Of a stretch of DNA of 64,000 bases, positions 36,701 through 49,408 are shown in pieces (the stretch's first letter is position 1; every line of letters starts with the position of its first letter). Made by a program: the position numbers and the translations under genes. The DNA comes from Epiperipatus broadwayi (lineage: Eukaryota; Onychophora; Udeonychophora; Euonychophora; Peripatidae): assembly GCA_028023455.1 (NCBI GenBank), contig JAQFVV010012477.1:496001-560000 (forward strand). The letters run 5' to 3'. The notes below the pieces were generated by a model. That model saw nothing but the letters and a program-made list of their open reading frames with translations. It was not told the origin of the DNA and did no database searches.

Positions 36701-37195
36701 TAAAACATACGTCTGTTTCCCTACATAAGTCACCAAACCTCCACCCTTGTGAATACCTGGACATTAATGAAAAATATGATAAATAACTGAAAATGTCGAA
36801 GTATTATATATAAAAAAAAAAAAAAAGATCGCGCGTTGAAAAAAAAAACAAAAAAATTTTGGATTAAAAAAAAAGATGTTTTCACAATGCAAGATAGGAC
36901 AAACAACTAAAAATTTGGAAGTATTGCTAAAAAAAAAAAGATGACATTGAAAATTTTTTTTATATGAAACATTTGTCTGTTTCCCTACATAAGCCACCAA
37001 CCATCCACATCAACTTGCTAATGCCGATTTTAGTGTTGGAATCTCGGACATTATTGGAAAATACAAGTAACTGAAAATGTTGAAGTATTACAAAAAAAAA
37101 AAAGATTGCGTTGAAAAAACAAAAATATTGTTGATTAAAAAAAAACACGTTTTCACAATGTAAAATATGACAAATAACTGAAAATGTCAAAGTTT
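36701..37195. repeat. ~264 bp tandem duplication with nested ~120 bp subrepeats
   Basis: GTCTGTTTCCCTACATAAG occurs at 36711 and 36975. Inside each unit the block (A)ATAACTGAAAATGT.GAAGTATT, poly-A, AGAT.GCG(C)GTTGAAA recurs about every 120 bp (near 36783, 36905, 37067 and 37171). The phenylalanine-rich open frames on the minus strand (36764-37000, 36960-37190) are translations of the poly-A runs. Confidence 0.8.
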
Positions 37196-40100
37196 CAATT
37201 TGACATCAACGTGACATCACACATTTATTGTGGGTGCGAAAAGGCCTCCTATCTCCTCTACATTGCAGCTTTAGTACTCAAGTACCTTTTTTTAAATTTA
37301 TAGAAAAATAAAACATTTTTCAAAACATAAACATCATCTTGTATGTCTTTCAATTCTAGCAAAGCAAAACTCACCAATATTGATTCAAATATCATGATAG
37401 GTTTTAGAGAAAATATTTCAGTTTTTATATTTAGAAAGTGAGGATAGTTTAGCATTAGCACATTTAATAAATCCATATAATCATAAACGAATTAAAAAAA
37501 AACATTTCATAAAGTTAATTAGAATAATCTGATGATCTTTCTTTTTAGGGATGATAATGATTTGATTTATATTGGTTAATATGTATAAAAAATAGAATAT
37601 GAAATTAGATATAATATAAAAAACAAACAAATATATATATATGTATTGGGGAATATTACAATCAGAACAAAAAAGATAGACAATAAATTAAGTTATAAAT
37701 ATTGATCTTGAAGATTATGCAAAAGAAAACGAGAGATGAGAGTCGCAACTAGAGCAATAACAACTAGGCTATTATGGAATAATAATATATCATACAATGA
37801 TTATATGGTAATAGTGAAAAGTAAAGTTACTGATGTTATTAAGGTTTATCGATTGAAATAAAAAATTGCAAAAAAAAGTTATTAAAATGCATTTCTGGTG
37901 AAGTTCTGATTTTAAACAAGAAAAATATTTAAAAAAATAAAAAATGTTGTCCATAATATAGCAATTGAAATCAGATAATAATAATTGGAAGGTATAAAAA
38001 TTATAAAAAATATTTTTGGTAAAATTACCTAAACAATTATTATTTATTGAGGCTATAACCTTAAGACTATGTGCCTGAAAAATAGTATTAAAGTTGTAGC
38101 CTTAATAAAGATTACATTAAATAACGAGTATGCGCTTTATAAATATAACTATTACAATTAAACAAGTATTAAAATTACTATTATTAAAAAGGCGAAAGGG
38201 CGCGCATCAAAAAATTAGTTGAAAATGAATAGATAAAAACTAGGGAATAGAAAAGCAGATTTATTCACTTATAAAGAGATGTTGCAATTAGTAATCGACT
38301 ATATCAAAGACCATTATAGACCGATTAATCTCTATTTTATAATTCAAGTAAACAAATTTGTATATATGTATATTGAGAAAACATTATATATTACTAAAAT
38401 AAATTAAATGACTTTACAAATTGATTGTTCTGATTTCCAAAAGATACTTTAAAAAGTTATTAACTTATGCTTTATTACTATTAATATTTATTCTTAACAA
38501 CTACATTTAGAAATGTCATTTAATATGCAAATAAGGCATTCAGGTTTTAATAGTTATTTGAATAAGGATATTTGTATTACAAACCTTTTTATATTTCTGG
38601 CTTATTAGCTTACATCATTTAAGTTTAAATTAAAAATAAAAAGCATAAATACGAAGTTTCTACTTTTTTAATTTGTTTTTAAACTGAATTTATAGTTTTT
38701 ATTTTAATTTATTATTAAAAAAAGAGAAATATAGGCAAAAAAAAAGTTAATAAAATTTAGTTAAATGTTAATTTCCAAATTTACACAGCTCGGTAATCAA
38801 TTTTCCGTCACACCTGCTTCCAATTTGCTTCATAACTAATATATAAAATTGATCAAAAAAGCTTAATAAAATTGCCAGATATATGTCAAATAAAACAGTT
38901 AATCTTGCTTAATAAATCTTTATCTCCATCTCCCGCCTCCGTCTCTCTCTATATATATGTATGTGTGTATGTGCGTGTAAGTTAGATAAATCGTAATAAA
39001 AGTCAGAATGAGTACATATGTAATGGTCACATATTCAAGACTAATGAAACGTTTATAACCACGCGGTTAACACATTACTTACGTATTTGAAATGCGAATT
39101 GTTATATATTTATCTAGTTAAGCCTTCGTTGAGATTTAATTAACTATTTATTTAACATATATGACTATTGACAATAATAAAAAACTTATTAAAATTGTTT
39201 AAAAAGTATGTATAATGTATTAAAAGTACTGATTATTCTTAATATTTTATTCAGAAATTGACATTATTGAAAAGATAAATACAAATTATACAGAATGCCT
39301 TATCTCTGCTGTTTTTCTTACTATTCATTCTCTGCGATTTATGTTTTGTTTCTAATGAAAGTCAATCCTTAACAAAAAGTAATAAGCTACAGATTTAAAG
39401 TTATATTTATACATATACAATAAGACTTCCAAATTGGATTGTACTTTGATTAACAGAAAATATATATTTCAACATTGTAATATTTTTATTAGATCTGAAC
39501 ATGCAAAATAATAATCATCAATTAAAGAGATATAAGACAATTGTTGAACAAATTTAAGGCGATAAAATATTAAGAAAAACTGTAAATATTTTTAAAATAT
39601 CAACAGATTAGGCATGTGAGGCAGATTTGACTAGTAATAAAGATAAGTGATTCAAAAGAGCAGATATTTTCAGTAAATATTCAACTGAGATAAAATGTTT
39701 GAAGATAAACAAAGAATTTTCAAAATATTTTCTAAATGATCCATTAAGATTAATTGAATATCTAAAGTGCCACCAATATGTATTATTTTGTGTATATGTA
39801 AGTGAATTGTGTGCGTCTCATTTTTTTTGGCAGTTTGTCATCTTTATCAACAATCAATAACTTAAGAGTTTATTGTTTCTCCCTAACCATACCTGGTTGT
39901 AAAAAAGAAATTATTAATCTATGATGTCAGAATGTGGAATGCTATGTATATGTTGCCTTCAGGGTACTTCCATATGGGTTGCACATTTCTTATTGTTGTA
40001 CTAAAACATCACCTACTTAGCTATTATATTTTGTTTACCTGGAAGCTCCCAGAACTATACTATGTATTCATTATTTATCCATGAGAATATTAGAATTAAT
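37196..40100. other. A+T-rich non-coding stretch
   Basis: No gene recognised. It includes a small inverted pair at about 38047-38108 (GAGGCTATAACCTTA / TTAAAGTTGTAGCCTTA) whose ends resemble the hairpin at 56.1 kb. A less A+T-rich patch lies at 39840-40060. Confidence 0.5.
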
Positions 40101-40102
40101 AT

Positions 40103-40200
40103 ATATATATATCATTAAAAACAGTCAACACTTAGAAAATTCCAATATCAATAACAATCAATAATTTCAAACTGTTGTCAAGGTAACCTCCTTTTAATAA
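40103..40200 (+). repeat. Short interspersed repeat, copy 3
   Basis: It has CATTAAAAACAGTCAACACT, CCAATATCAATAACAATCA, then AATTTCAAACTGTTGTCAAG and a CCTCCTTTTA end, in the same order as the 5.95 kb copy. It begins beside a (TA)n run. Confidence 0.6.
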
Positions 40201-43185
40201 TATTATTTTCATCCATTGTCTAGGCTATCCATGTGGGAATATTATTTTAATGAGATTATTTTTAATATTAATGGCTAAATGATACTGAGGATGGGATACC
40301 CTCTGGCTGGATAAAGCTCTTATTTATTTTTGTAATTTTTATATTAACATATTAAATATTGTAGAGCTTATTCCTGAGTATTTTGATTTTTTATAATTGT
40401 TTTATTTTATTATATACATATAATGTAACATTATATTTAATATCTATATCAATAATCATACCTATAAGCTCGAAAAAAATTGTTGGGTTATCATGTAAAA
40501 CAAATTTTGCTGTTTATTAGTTATAGTGTTAAATAATAAAGTAAGAAGAGATATTAATATTTTTTAAATAAGATTATTAAAATTATTCAAGATGACTACC
40601 ATACAGATTTAATCAATGATAGCATCAAAAATTATATCTTGATTTTTTTTCCTTTAAAGGGCAGTTGATATTTAAGAAAATACACACACACACACCACAA
40701 ATAATTTTGGAAAAAAAATGCTTGGGACAAAAAGATATTATACTACCTACAATATTTAAAAATATTATTAATACAATAGTAAGTTTTTTTAAGATAGCTA
40801 AACAATCAATATATCAGTTACCAAGGATAGCAATTTTTAAACACATTTGCGTAAATGCACAAATGTTTGTGTTTTAAAATATAGTAAATTTGAAAAATAT
40901 AATCTTAAAATCTGAAATAAGTTTATTTTTAGTATTAAATAAATGGATTCATTACTAATTAAAAATGAGAACTTTAGAAATATATAAAACAAAAGTCATT
41001 TAAATTAATATTTAGTATTATAAGTTTTTTTTTTTTAAAAAATAAATAATTGTCTATTTTACTTTATTGCTATTTAGGATAATAGTGTTTTAATATTTAA
41101 AATAATATTAACTATCATTCTTAAACAATTTGATCTCCAAATTTGGTGCTTTAAATTTTTAAAACTTTTAAATCTCATTTGTTTCTGTTTCCATAGCAAC
41201 CAAAGACCTATGTCAAAATCTGTTTGATCTGCACTAATTAAAGTATGTTAAAGAACTGCTTTAAATTTAAACCTAAAGTTAGCTATTTTATAATTCTTCT
41301 CCAATAGCATGTCTGTATAGAATCTAGCTAGATATTTGCTTCTTAAGGGCAAATGTTTCCTCTATGCTCTGAATAAAGAGATTAAATTCTTAACAATGTT
41401 TATCATTTAATAATGCATTTAAAGTAAGAAATTTTTTATATTTTCTTTCAATTATAAATTTTAAAAGAATTACTTATGGAATGCTCCATCTTGAGTTAAC
41501 ACTGAAATAATTATTTGTTGCTTCTCTGAGGATTAAATTCACTTGGCTACATCATCCTTTATTATCTACTTAATCGTATAAAATTCATGGGAATTTATAA
41601 GATCAACATTTTGTTTCATTTTATATTTGTGAAAACTACCTAAAGCAGTAAATGAGTAGTGCAAAATGAATTCAAGTCAATGGATTAATAAATAGTTTGG
41701 TCTCACAGTTGTGAAAACAATCTGACTCTAGCCAAATAATATAACATTAATAAAATAATATTTAATGCTTTGTGTATTTCATGAAAATTATAACTTATGA
41801 CTAATATTTTAGTTGATACTATAGTGGATTCAGTAATCCAAAAGATATATGATTTATATCACCAGTATTCTATATTCATAAATATGACTAGATGTGTTAT
41901 AATTTATTAAAGCTGTCCCTTACAAGGATTAATTACTATGTCAATATCTTTAGGAATACAAATAAGTAATTGGTATCTTGTTGAATGCTTTGGATAATGA
42001 ATATTAATGAATTTTTGCTTAAAAGCTCAGCTTTCAAAATTAATAATATCCTTATATGGATTATGTGTGTTAAATTCATCTTGGTAAAATTTTATTACAT
42101 TACAAAATGCCAAATGATCACTTTTATCTAATTGTAAATATTTAAAGTGCAATGAAAGTTTCTTGGGTGTTTATTTAATGACTGTGGATTATAATTTTTG
42201 CTGTGCTATAGTTAGTTTGTTTGTATTATTAATAATCATTTTAAATCAATTGAAATAAACAACTAGTATTAAATAATTATTTTATTCTAACCAGTTTTTG
42301 TCCAATATTAGTTAATTGGTTTAAATATTTTAATATTTTAACGTTATTATCATTATAGTTTAATAAAAGTTTTTCAAAAAAAAAAAAAAAAACCTAAGGA
42401 AGATTTATTCATTTATTTATTTAGATGTATTTATTAGTGAAATTGGTTTTAAATGTGTATTTGTCATTCTATTATGCATTGGAAATCAGTTGCATTTACT
42501 TTAAGCTAAAGCAAAATGTGCTAAATGCAAGTTAATATTTAATTTCTCCTATGATTTATTGATCCCTTAAATAAACTTCATACTTTTTACAATAAAATAT
42601 CTAGAATAAATAGTTAAATAATTATAAGGTTATCCTTTTTATTTTGACCAAGAGATACTAACATGAGTTAATGAGAAGTATATGATAAATTGGATTATGT
42701 AATATGTCTAAAACCTATAAGAAGAGATTGTTATTATTACGATTATTAGTGTATGCAATAAAACATTATTGCATTTTATCTGTAGTTAGTGTTTAGGTTC
42801 AATAAACTCTATACAACCTTCTCCAATGAAACGTTTTGTTGTAACATCACATTTTTGATAAAACACGAATATTTATAACTCAAGTAGATATTTATCATAT
42901 AATTCAAGTAAAAAGTATTTATCATGTACAACACTGCACAATATAATTTATAATTATTTCAGTCAATTTATTATGATGATGATTACGTTCGTCAGTTTGT
43001 TTGTTTTTTAGTTTTATAATTAATATATTAATTGTTATATTTTTTATTATATGGCAGTTTGTCATTAATTGAAAATAATCATCGCATCTTCTAAATAAAC
43101 ATGGTCACAATCACATTTTATTTTTAAGAATATATATATTGTAATACAATATTTTAAAAAAATGTTTAGACGAAAATCATGAATG
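40201..43185. other. A+T-rich non-coding stretch
   Basis: No coding signal. The open frame 40665-40877 starts in a (CA)n run and has no family features. A poly-A run lies at 42378-42393. Nothing else identified. Confidence 0.55.
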
Positions 43186-43504
43186 TGTGCAGTAATCCAT
43201 TTAAATCAACTTAATTAAATAAAAAGCACTTAACCTAAAACAATTGCCCAAGGTTAAGTAAGAGTCAAACAAAACTGATGGATTGATACATTCAAAAGGA
43301 GGATCCTCTTTTTGAATTCATCAATCTGTCCATTTTCTTTGACTTTTGACCTGGGGCAGTTGATCTAGATTAAGTACTGTTTAAGTATGTTGAGACTCCT
43401 GTTGGATGCAACAGTCTGTTAGTTTACTTTGACTCTTGATGCACGGGGCAGTTGTTTTATTTATGTGCTTTTTAATTAATTTGATTTAAATGAATTACTC
43501 CATA
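43186..43504. mobile_element. Fold-back / MITE-like element (~320 bp)
   Basis: Terminal inverted repeats of about 38 bp (43187-43228 and 43465-43504) share GTAAT.C and ATTTAAATCAA plus AAAAGCAC. An inner palindrome is centred on GGATCC (43301-43306): the left arm from CAATTGCCC to TTCAAAAGGA pairs with TTTTTGAATTC through GGGGCAGTTG. A third copy of the GACT.TTGA...GGGGCAGTTG block lies at 43393-43455. There is no coding capacity. Class unknown. Confidence 0.7.
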
Positions 43505-44700
43505 TATTCAAGATTTCCATATATATATATTATTTAATTTACTTGCAACCTATCATTTTAATATTTAATTTACTGAGATATGAATAAATACAATAAAACC
43601 ATTTTCTATTTAGTCATATCAAGAATAAATCATTTTTAAATCGCTATGACTAATAATTTCCAGCATAGTAATTTTTATATTTTATTAAGAATTCTGAGAC
43701 AATTGTTTGATTTAAAGACAATGCAACCTAAGAGTTTAGAACTAACTTGTTAGCCTTATTAAATATAATGCACTTAAGTTTTATTAGAAAAGTTATTTAT
43801 CCATTGTATATATATTTACTTACTTGGTATATTATGAGAATGCTCCAGATAATATTATTAATGTTACGATGATATCCTGAGACGTTGATGATTCTAGTAT
43901 ATTTAGAATTACACATAGCTATTCAAATGAATAGTATTTATTCATTATTAGTGATATTTGTACAGTAAATAACTCTTTGTTGATATTAAGCCATCTGACT
44001 AGGTCTCTATACGCAATAAATTGTGAGTTGATCAAGTTATGCAAAAAAAAAGTTTCATTCCTATTTCTAAAAAAACATAACTATATTTCCTGATCAACTC
44101 TACCTAGTAATTGTTATGATTTATGCTATTGATGAAATCAGCTTTTATTTCTTTTATAATGATGCCAAGATTCATATAAGAATCCTCTGAAATCTGTCGC
44201 ATCACATCTCGCAAATTAAAAAGAAAAATGTTTTTAAAATCGGTATTATATCTTACCGTAACTACAATTATTTTTTAAATATCATTATGCCTGGAGCTTA
44301 GTCAACACATATTGGCAAAGGTAAATTATATTTCTAAATCTTACTAATATTAATAAATTCAATAATAATAATTAATAACTATTATTAATAACGTACAAGG
44401 AAAAGTTGGTATTAGAAATAAATATTTTTATTCTAAGAAATTAAAATGTTTAATGATAAATTACTAATTAAATACAATTGGAGAGAACACACACTAATCC
44501 AGATGTGAATCCATTAATAAAACATAAAAAGTTCTTGGGTAAACAAGAGTCTCTTGAACAATAAAATTAAAGTCTCTATCGGGATTATTTTTAAGAATTC
44601 TTTTTTTTTTTTTAGAGTTGTTTGCAAACTTTTAAGTCACAATTGGGAATGATTAATCTTAACTTTACAGTAATTTAGTGAGTTTATGAAACTTGTAGAT
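43505..44700. other. A+T-rich non-coding stretch
   Basis: No gene, array or named element is visible. It ends at a T-run followed by about ten G (44717-44733). Confidence 0.5.
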
Positions 44701-44734
44701 TACTCTGCATAGTTTTTTTTTTTGGGGGGGGGGA

Positions 44735-45000
44735 TAATGAGCTCGCCATTGGTTATAAGTTGATCTTGGTCTATTCCACTGGTCAGTCACGAAAGCTTTT
44801 CCGGTGTCCATCTTCAGGAACAATGTCAGCAAAAGCTCCGGTTCACTCCAACATGCAGAATTATTTCAGCATAGGGTGATCCTGGCTACATTTTTTGTTA
44901 CCTAAGGCTGACTGTAGGGAAAACAGACAAAACAAGACATTGATCAAACTGGCCTCTTCCTTTTTATACTTGAAGTGCAGTGTTCAGACTTCTGCTCACA
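44735..45000 (-). mobile_element. Unclassified transposable-element fragment
   Basis: This patch is clearly less A+T-rich than both sides and reads like a dispersed repeat. On the minus strand it contains CCTGAAGATGGACACCGGAA followed by AAGCTTTCGTGAC. Boxes of the CTGAAGATGG...GAAA type are common in 3' parts of retroelements, including Penelope-like ones, so a retroelement tail is possible. No protein domain was found, and no second copy lies in the window. Confidence 0.4.
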
Positions 45001-46205
45001 TTATTATCATAGTGTTTAGGTTCATAATCTTGTACATTCTTTATCATTTTTTAATTACAAAATTCTCTTTTTTATCAAGTCTTTTGGCCATCTTTAATTA
45101 ACTAAAATATTTTTCTTTTAGCTTATCTGGATTAGTAATTTGTGTGTCTTTTTGTTCTCTCCAATTTTTACTTTTATTTTTAACCAGATAAAAAAAAAAT
45201 ATGAGTGACAATTTTAACTTTCATTGTACTTTTAAAAAAAAAATTATACAAATTTAAAAAAAAATCTAAATTTACTTTTTTTTTAGCTTTTACCAAATAT
45301 AAATGAACGGTACTATATATATAATTGTTAAAACCATTATGATTCTTATATATTAAAAAAACTTCATGTGTGGGTCTAGTTTTAGTTTGGCTCCTTCCTC
45401 GGCTGCTTTTCCAGTTTCGTGCATGTGTCATTTGAATATGTGGTTAAAATATATATGTATACACAAACTATAATATTCCTAAATTTATTTATGTATGTTG
45501 AATAAAATGTTACAATTAAATGAACACTCATTTAGAATATATGAATATAAATATTACACATTCTCTTCATAATATTTTTAGTCTGAAAGTGTATCTTCAT
45601 ACATGTCTAAATTAAATTTCATTGTTACCATTTTTCTATTTCATTCTTTTATTTTTCCTTCTTAAATTTTCCTTTTTTATCTTATCACTTTTTCATCTAT
45701 CTACATGCCCATCTACTTAATTATCAATCAATCTCAGTATTCATTATTCTTTTTATACATCTATATATTCAACTATCAGTCAGTCTAACACTATCTATTT
45801 GTCTATTTATCTGCCTATATAGGTATTTATCTATCTATCTGTTAGTTCATCTATCTATCCATCAATCAATCAATATTATTGCTTGCCTGATCAATTCCTT
45901 CTTATCTATATCAATCTGAATAATGATCTTTTCTATATATCTATTTATGTATTTAAAAAGTTTGCTATTAACTAAAAAGGATATTTGTATTTCATTTTTG
46001 ATTTATAAATATGTTTATTGTTGAACTAATTGTTGCTATAGCATAGTTAATCTGATATTAATGAGTGTATGGGTTGATCACCATTATTATCAGCCAATGT
46101 GTTTAGTTTATTAAATTTTTCTTCTATTTTCGAAATAAACAAGATATTGTGAATTACTGTCTCAGATATTTGTAAACAGGCATCAATTGATATTACTTCA
46201 ATGCA
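45001..46205. other. A+T-rich stretch with TATC-rich simple sequence
   Basis: No gene recognised. From about 45680 to 45960 the DNA is a degenerate (ATCT)n-type simple sequence with many interruptions. The open frame 45180-45431 (minus) is lysine- and phenylalanine-rich and incidental. Confidence 0.5.
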
Positions 46206-46302
46206 ATTTGATATATCATCATTATCAACCATTATCAATCCACTGCAGGAGGAAGGTCTCTTTAAATTCAATCCATCTTTTCCTATTTTTAGCTTCTCTT
46301 CT

Positions 46303-46696
46303 TCACATCACCCCTGCACACTTTCTTATTTCATCCATCCATCTCACATGTGGTCTCTTTCTGGGTCTTTTACAATCTCTTGGAATCCAGTTTAAAATTT
46401 CAATTATCCATCTATTATCATCTCTTCTAGCAATATGTCCAGCCCAACTCCAGTCTTTTAATTTTTTCAATGAGGTCAGTAACACCTGTTTGTTCTCTTA
46501 CCCATACATTGCATTTTCGATCTCTTCTTGTTACTCCCAACATGCATCTCTCCATATTTCTTTGAGTGGTCTGAAGTCTCTGTATTACTCTTCTATTAAG
46601 TGTCCAAGTCTCAGATCCATAAGTAAGAACTGGCAAAACACATTTATTAAAAACCTTCCTTTTCAAACACATATGTATATTTCCTTTTAGTATCAA
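46303..46696 (-). pseudogene. LINE C-terminal domain (WAGHIAR box)
   Basis: The frame 46696-46427 has LKRKVFNKCVLPVLTYGSET followed by WTLN, the typical 'K...y...vlp.l.YG.E.W' thumb region, then VREQTGVTDLIEKIKRL. The frame 46485-46303 continues with WSWAGHIARRDDNRW and a basic stretch KRPRKRPHVRWMDEIRK. This marks the C-terminus of RTE-like LINE proteins. The two frames overlap, showing a frameshift near 46440. Confidence 0.8.
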
Positions 46697-46717
46697 GTTA
46701 TTTCTACCAAAAGCAGT

Positions 46718-47700
46718 TCAACCAAGTTTAATTCTATGATTAATTTCATCCATTATGTTTCCATCTGTATTAATAATCTGACCAAGATATTTGTAACTGT
46801 TAACTTCTTCTAACTCATCATAATCGATCTTTATTTTCATATTTTGAGAAAATCTATTAAACATTATTTTAGTCTTTTTAACATTTATCTTTAGTCCTAC
46901 TTTCCTACTTTCATCTGACAACTCCTGCAACATTTCCTGTAACTCTAAAGCATTTATTTGCAAAAACAACTACATCATCTGCAAAATCTAAATGACTTAA
47001 ATAATCTCCATTTACTTTCACTCTTTTAACTTCCCATTTTAATCCACAAAATACTTCTTGCAGCACTGCTGTAAAAAGTTTTGGAGATATGGAGTCACCA
47101 TGTCTTACTAACCTTTTCAATGTTGATTTTCCTACTATCATTATGTAATCTAATTGTTGCTGTTGCATTTTTATAAATATTCTTTAAAATATGACAATAT
47201 CCTGGATCTACACTTTGATGATCCAATGCTTTAATCACTGAAGAAATGTTTATAGAATCAAATGCCTTTTTATAATCTGCAAATCCTAAGCATAATGGCA
47301 ACTCATATTCATTTGACCTTTCTATAACTTCTCTCAATACCTGGATATGATCTACTGTACTAAAACCACTTTTAAATCCAGATTGTTCTCTTGGTTGGTG
47401 GAAATCCAGTGTTTTCTGTAGACGAGTTGTAATTAATTATCTTAGTAAAAATTTTGTATAAAACTGATAAAAGACTGGTAGGTCTGCAATTTTTAATATC
47501 TTTTTTGTCACCATTTTTAAATATTAATATTAATACTGCATTCTTCTAATCATCTGGTACACCTTTATCATTTATACATTTGGTATATAACTTTGCTAAA
47601 AAAATTTATATTTCTTCACCTGCTTCTTTTAATTTATCAATTACAATTCCATCATTACCTGGAGCCTTCCCTTTCTTCATAAATTTAATTGCATGTCTCA
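46718..47700 (-). pseudogene. LINE reverse transcriptase, frameshifted
   Basis: Palm motif A is FADYKKAFDSI in 47337-47095. The box RHGDSISPKLFTAVLQEVF (47110-47050) replaces 'RQGD.ISP.LF'. Motif C is LDFADDVVVFA (about 46998-46962), where FADD carries the two catalytic Asp residues. The next box, KTKIMFNR...YKYLG, lies in 46969-46718. Segments between 47700 and 47340 in shifted frames give further RT finger sequence. The catalytic residues are all present, though no single frame joins them. Confidence 0.8.
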
Positions 47701-47701
47701 C

Positions 47702-48172
47702 TTACTCATTCAAAATTCTGGGCAATTCAGAAGATATAAAATGTATAGGAGACACTTGTTCTTTATTACTATATAATTCTTGATATAAGTCTTCTACACA
47801 TTTCATGATGTCATTTCTCTTTTTAGTAATAATGCCATCTTTTTTTTTTATTGCAGATATAAATTTCCTACCAATACCAAAATGCTGTTTTACACTCTTT
47901 AGACTTTTATTCTTTTCTACAGATTTCCTTGCTAGTTCACAATTATACTTTCTTATATCATTTTCAACTCCTTTCCACACTATTTTACAAAATTTGAGAT
48001 ATTCAATCTTTTTTAATGCAGCATTGTTGTATATCCTCAAATTCCTTTTTTTCTTCATAAATTCTCTAGACTCAGTAGAAATTTTATTGTTCAATTGCTG
48101 CTTTTTTCTATCAGCTATCTTTGTTTCAGTTTTTAAAATTGTATCAGTTATTTTCATGTTAATGTCATTCAA
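47702..48172 (-). pseudogene. LINE linker between endonuclease and reverse transcriptase
   Basis: A 156-residue lysine-rich frame starting at MNDINMKITDTILKTETKIA and ending near QVSPIHFISSELPRILNE. Its position and character match the stretch that joins the endonuclease to the RT in RTE-like LINEs. It overlaps the plus-strand open frame 47805-48206, which is only its shadow. Confidence 0.65.
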
Positions 48173-48199
48173 ATCTGAATCATGTTCAAAATCTACTAA

Positions 48200-49190
48200 T
48201 ACTTGAACTGATTTGTAGGTTCTAATTTAAATTCATTAGAATGTTTCTGAAGATTAAGAATATCAACTGTAAATATTGTTTTTCTTAATAATTTTTGTCT
48301 CCCTACTTTTGCATTAACATGTATCTTACATCTTACTAATCGATGATCACTTCCTGTGTTAAATTTATTAAGAACATTACGATCTTGAAATATGTATTTT
48401 CTCTTAGTCAAAAATATAATCTAATTCTGCTGTATCTTCATTTGGATGCTTTCATGTCCATTTCCTTTTAACATTTTTCTCAAAAAAAGAATTTATAATA
48501 TAAAGTTTTTCTTTTTCTGCAAACTCCACAATTCTGTGTCCCCTCTCATTTCTATTACCATAACCAAAATTACCTACAGCATTTTGATCTTTCATTTGTT
48601 TACCAATTCTAGCATTAAAGTCTCCCATAACAATTTTAAAATGTTGTTTACTCTGATCAAAAGCCTTTTATACATCCATATAAAAATCTTCTACTACTTT
48701 ATCACTATGAAAACTTGTTGGGGCATAAACCTGAATTATCTGCATTTGGTATCTGCTATTAAGTTGTAAAACTAATCTTGCCGCTCTGTCCGATACACCA
48801 TCAATCTCCACAATGTTATTCTTCCATTTTTTATTTATAATGAATCCTACACCATTTGTATTTCCAATATTTGTGCATTTATAATAGAGTATATGTCCAT
48901 TTTTTAAATCAATTGTTTTTTTCACCTTTTCTTCTAACTTCACAAAGTCCAATAATGTCCAATTCAATATAAGACAATTCTTCTTCTAACTCTTGCAATC
49001 ATCCTTCACTTGAAAGTGATCTACAGTTGTAAGTACCTAAATAAGAAGTCGTCATCAATTGGCAGCCTGATTCTGCAACCAGGGAATTCTTAGCACCCTC
49101 TGCCTTCAGCCACCAACCACTGACTTGGTTGGTGACTTTACAGCCTCCTGGAACCGAGCAGGGAAAATTTCTATTGTCCAATCCATACAT
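48200..49190 (-). pseudogene. LINE AP-like endonuclease, frameshifted
   Basis: The domain start is LGTYNCRSLSSEG at the end of the frame 49190-48999, corresponding to 'GT.NVR.L'. The frame 48967-48668 has YYKCTNIGNTNGVGFIINKK, RAARLVLQ and QVYAPTS (the 'YAPT' box). MGDFNARIGKQ is encoded at about 48627-48595. The frame 48411-48196 has GSDHRLVRCKI, the final SDHR box. All hallmark boxes of the fold are thus visible in order, in at least three reading frames. In an intact copy it nicks target DNA. Confidence 0.8.
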
Positions 49191-49373
49191 TCATGTCATT
49201 GCAGCTGTTATTACTATGTGATTATTCATATAGTATACGAACATGGATGGGCTGCTCACCAACACACATTAGGCAGTGTGGTGAGTTTATTGGCTTTTTA
49301 TCTCCAATTTTAAGAATATTTTTTCCAATATATACAATTATGACAGACAAAAATAAATCATGGCCCTTAGTTT

Positions 49374-49376
49374 GAA

Positions 49377-49408
<32 letters not shown>
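49374..49408. repeat. (TA)n(TG)n microsatellite
   Basis: A short (AT) run passes into about 11 uninterrupted TG units. Simple sequence only. Confidence 0.9.

Larger units (their letters stand above)
46210..49195 (-). mobile_element. RTE-like LINE, nearly full length, frameshifted
   Basis: Minus strand from 49195 to 46210: a leader, an AP-type endonuclease (49050-48200), a linker (48172-47702), a reverse transcriptase (47650-46718) and a C-terminal domain with WAGHIAR (46696-46303). It ends in an imperfect TGA/GATAT tail. There is no separate ORF1 in front of the endonuclease; this, the compact ~3 kb size and the tail fit the RTE group, but the clade call is by motif only. At least half a dozen frame changes or stops break the frame, so it is dead. 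A short copy of its 3' end is present at 36.1 kb in the other orientation. Confidence 0.8.

Noticed and set aside
36764-37190. Two phenylalanine-rich minus-strand frames
   Set aside because: They are translations of poly-A runs in a tandem duplication.
46187-46690. 167-residue plus-strand frame
   Set aside because: It is antisense to the C-terminal domain of the minus-strand LINE (WAGHIAR region).
47805-48206. 133-residue plus-strand frame rich in F, L and S
   Set aside because: It is the shadow of the LINE linker frame on the minus strand.
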